From assembly GCA_030043175.1 (NCBI GenBank), contig JASHYD010001262.1:1-9323 (forward strand): a DNA stretch of 9,323 bases, written 5' to 3'. Both the position numbers and the translations under genes were made by a program. Source of the DNA: Xanthobacteraceae bacterium (GTDB lineage: Bacteria > Pseudomonadota > Alphaproteobacteria > Rhizobiales > Xanthobacteraceae). The notes beneath the pieces were generated by a model. The model was not told where the DNA came from. It worked only from the letters and a program-made list of their open reading frames with translations, and did no database searches. Position 1 is the stretch's first letter; every line of letters begins with the position of its first letter. Below, piece by piece: positions 5,868 to 9,323 of this stretch.

Positions 5868-6476
5868 ATGATCAACAATCACTTTTCCACTGTTTTCGGC
5901 GCTGTGGTCGCGCTGGTCGTTCTGGCCGCACCGACAAATGCCGCTGAGCGGACCGCCGTGGTTTCGCAGGGCATCGCGCCGACCGGGGAGCGAGAATACG
6001 GCGCCAAGTTGCTGGTTTGCGCCACCTGCCACGGCGCGAGGGGCGAACCGCAAAATCCAACGATTCCTGTCATCTGGGGTCAGCAGGAAAATTATCTCCT
6101 AAAGCAACTCCACGACTTCGAGAGCGGGGATCGCGCCTTCGAGGCCATGGCGTGGATGACATCAACCCTCTCGCAGTCAGAAATGGCGTCTGCAGCGGCT
6201 TATTTCGCCAAGAAGAGTTGGCCGGCGCGATCTGCTGGTGCCACCTCCGCATCGCCGCCCGCCTTAGTGGCCGTCTGCCAGGCTTGTCATCAGCAGAACT
6301 TTGGTGGCGGCCTGCCGGCGCCGCGGCTGGCCGGCCAAAGCTACCAATACCTGGTCGGGGCGATGCGCAGCTACGCCGAAGGTGAGCGAACCAACAGTAC
6401 CGAGATGACCAGTATTATGAAGGCGCTTTCGTCCGCCGAACGGGAGGAAATGGCACGTTACATATCTGGTCTCTGA
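5868..6476 (+). CDS. Diheme cytochrome c4/c553-like electron carrier
   Basis: A 202-residue product with a Sec signal peptide (residues 1-26, ending PTNAA) and two similar class I cytochrome c domains. Heme motifs are CATCH (51-55) and CQACH (137-141). Likely sixth-ligand methionines are Met94 or Met97 (FEAMAWMTSTLS) and Met180 or Met184 (NSTEMTSIMKALS). Length and the two-domain layout (LLVCATCHG...PVIWGQQENYLLKQLHDF, then VCQACHQQNFGGGLPAPRLAGQSYQYL) fit cytochrome c4. Such proteins pass electrons in the periplasm to terminal oxidases. The start has GGGAGG seven bases upstream. It diverges from soxC across a 264-base spacer, so it may accept electrons from the SoxCD-like pair; this is inference. 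Its stop codon lies inside the first copy of a 17-base tandem repeat, so the C-terminal end may have been altered. Confidence 0.85.
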   Translation: MINNHFSTVFGAVVALVVLAAPTNAAERTAVVSQGIAPTGEREYGAKLLVCATCHGARGEPQNPTIPVIWGQQENYLLKQLHDFESGDRAFEAMAWMTSTLSQSEMASAAAYFAKKSWPARSAGATSASPPALVAVCQACHQQNFGGGLPAPRLAGQSYQYLVGAMRSYAEGERTNSTEMTSIMKALSSAEREEMARYISGL

Positions 6477-6510
6477 ACACACCAGGTCTCTGAACACACC
6501 AGGTCTTTGA
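6468..6510. repeat. 17-base tandem repeat across the cytochrome c4 stop codon
   Basis: GGTCTCTGAACACACCA occurs twice in perfect tandem (6468-6484 and 6485-6501). A third partial copy, GGTCTTTGA (6502-6510), differs at one base. The TGA of the cytochrome c4 gene (6474-6476) lies in the first copy. Perfect identity indicates a recent replication-slippage duplication. The repeat sits at the boundary between the intact gene and the decayed DUF736 sequence. Confidence 0.8.
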
Positions 6511-6518
6511 TCAGGGCG

Positions 6519-6754
6519 CTCTCGCTCAACATCAATGTCGCATCGTTCCGACCGAACCCTCGCAGAACGAGAGGTGCCGGACCTGTGCGCGTGCTGGCCG
6601 GCAACAATGTCGAGATCGGTGCGGCGTGGAAGTGGACCTCGAAGGAGAGCACCGTGTATCACTAGTGAAGCTCGACGACCTCTCCTTCCCGGCACCGATT
6701 TTGGCCAACATCGTCGAGGTCGAAGGCGCTCGCGCCCTCGTCTGGTCGCGCTGA
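6519..6754 (+). pseudogene. DUF736 family relic, copy 1 (5' truncated, frameshifted)
   Basis: In one frame 6519-6662 reads LSLNINVASFRPNPRR, then VRVLAGNNVEIGAAWKWTSK, and stops at TAG 6663-6665. In a second frame from 6662 it resumes LVKLDDLSFPAPILANIVEV and ends ALVWSR with TGA at 6752-6754. Together these follow the DUF736 order: LxLNV core, DFRVxAGxxEFGAAWKKTS, SVKLDDPSFPAPIxAxLVEVEG, WSR end. The usual N-terminus (about 15-20 residues with GxFTG) is missing; homology fades at the tandem repeat. The frame is broken near TVYH/LVKL, so this is a pseudogene. DUF736 proteins are short, of unknown function, and typically encoded near conjugative-transfer or plasmid-maintenance genes in alphaproteobacteria. 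Confidence 0.7.
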
Positions 6755-6897
6755 TCCGATCCGCGCCTGAGAGCCGCGGCGCAAGCGCCACGGCCCTCAC
6801 GCCCGCCTGGGATGATGCAGAGCGCAGCGCTCGCAAAACGCCCAGAAATCCGCCGCGCACACGACACCACTTTGCATAATGTTCAACTCCGCACAAT

Positions 6898-7086
6898 CGA
6901 CGTATTGCGGTGCACCGTAAAGCGTCGAATTCGGCGCTGCCTGGAAGAAGACCGCGAGCACGGGCCGCGAAGCTCTCGGTCAATCTCGATAACCCGAGTT
7001 TCCCAGCACCGGCCTTCGCCTCGTTGGTCGCGGTTCGAGGCCGCGATAGCTATGCCCTCACCTGGTCCCGCCACAGCGGCGACTGA
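6898..7086 (+). pseudogene. DUF736 family relic, copy 2 (multiply frameshifted)
   Basis: 6924-6959 and onward reads VEFGAAWKKTASTGREAL, then hits a stop. One frame over it continues LSVNLDNPSFPAPAFASLVA and VRGRDSYALTWSR, ending at TGA 7084-7086. This is again the DUF736 C-terminal half. Just upstream, near 6900-6923, a third frame suggests remains of the DYRVxRK segment. At least two frame breaks and the lack of an N-terminus make it a pseudogene. It differs clearly from copy 1 in sequence, so the two derive from distinct paralogues rather than a recent local duplication. Confidence 0.65.
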
Positions 7087-7487
7087 TCTACACAGACCTC
7101 GGCGCTCTGCCCTTCAACGGGGCAGGTTTGTACGTTGGCTTCATTCACTTTGTCATCAGCACCCTGAACAGATTGCCTCGCCCATGATCACCAGGCATAC
7201 GGCCTCCGCTGCGGTGATGTCCTCGATCATGCAGCAACGCGCTCGCCTCGACGCCCAAGCCCCTGCCCAGTTTGTCTACCATGACGAATGTGCTTGCTGT
7301 GTGAGTTCTTGCGGCGAAATGCGCGGCCGCGATGAGCATCTCGCCCCGCGTCGCATCGTATATCGCCACTGTTGCCACAGCAAACCGTCAGACTCGCGCT
7401 TATGCGAAAGGCACCGAAAATGCAGGATATATTTTTCGTTGATCTGCGAAATCGCGTCGGTTCTGCATCACATGCGGAAGGAGATGA
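7087..7487. other. Stretch without a recognised gene
   Basis: A minus-strand frame at 7145-7378 (starting MATVAIYDATRGEMLIAAAH) and plus-strand frames are open, but none has both a convincing ribosome binding site and a recognisable family. Given the frameshifted relics on both sides, this is probably more decayed island DNA. A good Shine-Dalgarno-like GGAAGGAGATGAC near 7476-7488 is followed by ATG at 7489, but the frame it opens is not the one with coding character. Confidence 0.35.
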
Positions 7488-7646
7488 CATGCTGAGCACC
7501 CGCAGGGAACCCCGAAGCTGGACTGCGGCGAGGAGACCGCGCTTTTGGAAAGCCTTGAGGGCAGGAAAGGCGTGCCGCCGACCAACACCGGCACCAAGTT
7601 TTTCCGCGTTTCGGGTCGCGTCAACAATCCCTGCAATGTTGAATAG
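7488..7646 (+). pseudogene. Orphan C-terminal coding fragment, family unknown
   Basis: From 7488 to the TAG at 7644-7646 one frame encodes EHPQGTPKLDCGEETALLES, then GRKGVPPTNTGTKFFRVSGR and VNNPCNVE. Third positions are mostly G or C and the composition looks like real protein, unlike the competing frames. A TGA at 7485-7487 closes it immediately upstream and there is no start codon, so it appears to be the surviving tail of a gene whose body has been lost or shifted. I do not recognise the family. The same frame runs past the TAG into the kinase at 7674. Confidence 0.3.
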
Positions 7647-7673
7647 GCCAAGGCATGCGCGGAGCTACCCGGG

Positions 7674-8668
7674 ATGGCTCCCAGTTTATCTGACCAAGAG
7701 TGGGGTTCTGCGATGGCGCGCCTGATGGTCGGTCTCGAACTTGATCAAGTCCGGCTGATAGTCCGCGACGTCGACAGTAGGCTCGACCCGGTCGGGTTCG
7801 CGCGACTACATGGCAGCAATGGCGTCAGTGAGGTTTACCGGATCGACCTCGCCGGGACAGGAAACCCGCTCGTACTCAAAATTTGTGATGACGAGCCTGC
7901 GTGGATCGTGGCGAAGGAGGCCTTAGTTGCCGGCTGGGTCGGCGAGCGCGCGGGCCTGCCAATTCCGCGCTGGCTTCGGGTTGACGAGCGACGGACCTGC
8001 ATCCCGTTCCGCTTTGCGATCACAACCTGGCTCCCAGGCGTGACGGTGCGGAGCCTGATCGGTGCGCCTGGCGTCGACGCCGCCTATCGGCAGATGGGGG
8101 CGTTGCTGAGGCGTCTACACGCCATTCCCATGGCTGCTTACGGTCACATCGTCGCCGACGGCATTTGGCGGCCCCAGCCGACCAATGATGAATACATGCG
8201 CTCGGCCTTCACCCAGGCGTTTCGGTAGTTTCGCGAGCGAAGCGGGGAGGAGAGCTTGACGCGCCGCTTGGAGGAGAAAGCGCAGTCGCGCTTCGACCTT
8301 CTGCCCTACAATGCGGGACCTGTCTTATGTCATGACGACGTGCAACAGGCAAACGTGCTGGCCGAGTATGGCAGGAACGGCAACTTGCAACTTACCGGCC
8401 TGGTCGATTTTGGCAATGCTCGGGCTGGAGATGCACTGTTTGACCTCGCGAAGGCACTGTTCTGTTGCGCCCACGAGGATCCCCGCAGCCGAGAACCTCT
8501 TCTCGCCGGATATGGAGGCATCAACCATCCGAACCCTGGGGAGGCGCTCTGGCTCTATACGCTGTTCCATTGGGTCGTCATGTGGTGCTATCTAGACTAA
8601 CGCGCCGTGGCAACACTTCTGACGGCCCAGCAGGGCTACCGTGCGACTTGGACGAGATGAGCCGATAA
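7674..8668 (+). pseudogene. Aminoglycoside phosphotransferase-like kinase, broken by amber stop
   Basis: The APH/choline-kinase-like fold is clear. A nucleotide-loop region GFARLHGSNGVSEVYRIDL (41-59) is followed by LVLKI with the ATP-contacting Lys69. KEALVAGWVGERAGLPIPRW follows, then the catalytic loop LCHDDVQQANVL (His220, Asp222, Asn227; family HxDxxxxN) and LVDFGNARAGD with metal-binding Asp245. An in-frame TAG at 8226-8228 splits N- and C-lobes between QAFR and FRERSGEES; the frame is otherwise unbroken, so one CAG-to-TAG change would explain it. The frame then ends with TAA at 8598-8600, but a shifted frame continues RRGNTSDGPAG to TAA 8666-8668, suggesting a second lesion. The start at 7674 is uncertain; ATGs at 7713 and 7725 are alternatives. 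Family members phosphorylate small hydroxyl substrates; the substrate here is unknown. Confidence 0.75.
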
Positions 8669-8770
8669 ATCGTCTTCGCGTTCTGAGACTGGGGGGGCGA
8701 GGTCAAGGCAATTTACCTCGGTAAGTCATTTGACATTCGGCCGTCACAAGGCCCGCACGGTCCGCATCTA

Positions 8771-9322
8771 CTACGCGTGCTCAGAGGTCGGCAACGAGAT
8801 TGTGCAATGGACACCATCCGGCTCCAAAGCAAACGTCGTCTGTGCGCCAAATTGATAGGGCAGCGCCCGCTCAATCAGCTCTCTTCCTTGACGGGTGCCC
8901 CGTTTCGACCGCGCCACCTCCACGCCGCTTTCCTTCCAATCGAGATGAAGCCAAGGCTTATCACCTTGTCCTGTTCCTTCTGGCCGCCATCGGATCGTCA
9001 GGTGCCCGTTCGGCTGCTTGAGTGCGCCATGTTTAATCGCGTTGGCTACGAGTTCGTGCACGACCATCGCAAGGGTCTGGACTGTGCTGGAGCGCAGCCG
9101 AACGCCTTTCGGCCCGTCGAGAGTGACCGATCCATTTTCTCCCACACCAATCGCGTGCGCGGCCAGCTCAGCATTGAGCAGCTCATCAAAGGTGACCCGG
9201 CCGCCTTCTTTCGTGCGAAAGAGGAGCCCTTGCGCGCGGGCTAAAGCTTCAAGGCGGTCGTGATAGCGGGCCTTGAAATCGTCTAATGTCTCGCTCGTTT
9301 TCAGCGTGTTGTCGGCTATTGT
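8771..9322 (-). CDS. HWE-type sensor histidine kinase, C-terminal part (runs off window)
   Basis: 184 codons are visible, open to the right window edge. The sequence begins TIADNTLKTSETLDDFKARY, then HDRLEALARAQGLL, matching the second dimerisation helix of HWE/HisKA_2 kinases; the phosphoacceptor His should lie just outside the window. The catalytic ATP-binding domain follows: N-box HELVANAIKHGAL (about 9058-9020), the diagnostic W-x-E in LDWKESG (about 8938), and QGRELIERALPYQFGAQTTF near the end. These kinases autophosphorylate on His and pass phosphate to a response regulator; many carry N-terminal PAS, GAF or LOV sensor domains, none visible here. The stop lies at 8771-8773. No response regulator is in the window. 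Its relation to the sulfur cluster is not evident, since about 2 kb of decayed DNA separates them. Confidence 0.85.
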   Translation of the reverse strand, partial: TIADNTLKTSETLDDFKARYHDRLEALARAQGLLFRTKEGGRVTFDELLNAELAAHAIGVGENGSVTLDGPKGVRLRSSTVQTLAMVVHELVANAIKHGALKQPNGHLTIRWRPEGTGQGDKPWLHLDWKESGVEVARSKRGTRQGRELIERALPYQFGAQTTFALEPDGVHCTISLPTSEHA

Positions 9323-9323
9323 G

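Noticed and set aside
6264..6983. Long minus-strand open frame of 239 codons opposite cytochrome c4 and DUF736 copy 1
   Set aside because: Arg/Ala/Gly-rich antisense composition overlapping a well-supported cytochrome gene with two heme motifs; a GC-driven shadow.
7145..7378. Minus-strand 77-codon open frame starting MATVAIYDATRG
   Set aside because: No recognised family; the C-terminal third is Gly/His/Arg-rich as in shadow frames, and the region lies among frameshifted relics. Kept only as an unassigned stretch.
6812..7495. Plus-strand 227-codon open frame
   Set aside because: It overlaps DUF736 copy 2 in a different frame, is rich in Arg, Ser and His, and has no domain; length comes from GC bias in decayed DNA.
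8695..8720. GAGGT...ACCTC inverted repeat between the kinase relic and the HWE kinase
   Set aside because: Only five base pairs with an 11-base loop and no T-run on either strand; not a convincing terminator or operator.

Overview
The window is GC-rich, and its protein families point to an alphaproteobacterium of the Bradyrhizobium/Rhizobiales type: an NnrU family membrane protein, a SoxC-like sulfite/sulfane dehydrogenase, an HWE-type histidine kinase, and DUF736 relics. The species cannot be fixed from the sequence alone. Gene density is uneven. Two intact blocks (nnrU, and a sulfur-oxidation-like cluster) sit among eroded genes and apparently non-coding stretches, as at the edge of a decayed genomic island.

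Left part (1-2400). The left edge carries a minus-strand relic of a serine recombinase helix-turn-helix tail. nnrU (315-1001, +) follows, then about 400 bases with no gene I can support. A small hypothetical protein (1406-1618, -) has two short palindromes in its leader. Next is an AT-rich stretch leading into two stacked hairpins and a run of eight T (1750-1890, +), which may be a small RNA or only a terminator. A possible signal-peptide-only ORF lies at 2033-2107.

Central part (2410-6476) is the functional core. On the minus strand, read right to left, are soxC (Tat-exported molybdenum enzyme, 5603-4344), a single-heme SoxD-like cytochrome overlapping its end (4360-3788), an unrecognised anchored Cys-containing protein (3692-3129), and a DsrE-like exported protein ending in a CxxC motif (3042-2410). 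A diheme cytochrome c4-like gene diverges on the plus strand (5868-6476). The simplest reading is a periplasmic sulfur-compound dehydrogenase that passes electrons through its SoxD-like heme, and perhaps through the divergent diheme cytochrome, toward a terminal oxidase. No soxXYZAB is present in the window. The 264-base divergent spacer holds a plausible sigma70-like promoter for soxC and three GCGGWCA boxes spaced exactly 23 bases apart in front of the cytochrome c4 gene.

Right part (6468-8770) is mostly wreckage. A 17-base tandem duplication spans the cytochrome c4 stop codon. It is followed by two frameshifted DUF736 relics (a family common near conjugative-transfer regions), an orphan C-terminal coding fragment, and an aminoglycoside phosphotransferase-like kinase broken by an in-frame amber codon and probably a 3' frameshift. 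The right edge holds the C-terminal half of an HWE-type sensor histidine kinase (8771-9322, -) that continues outside the window.
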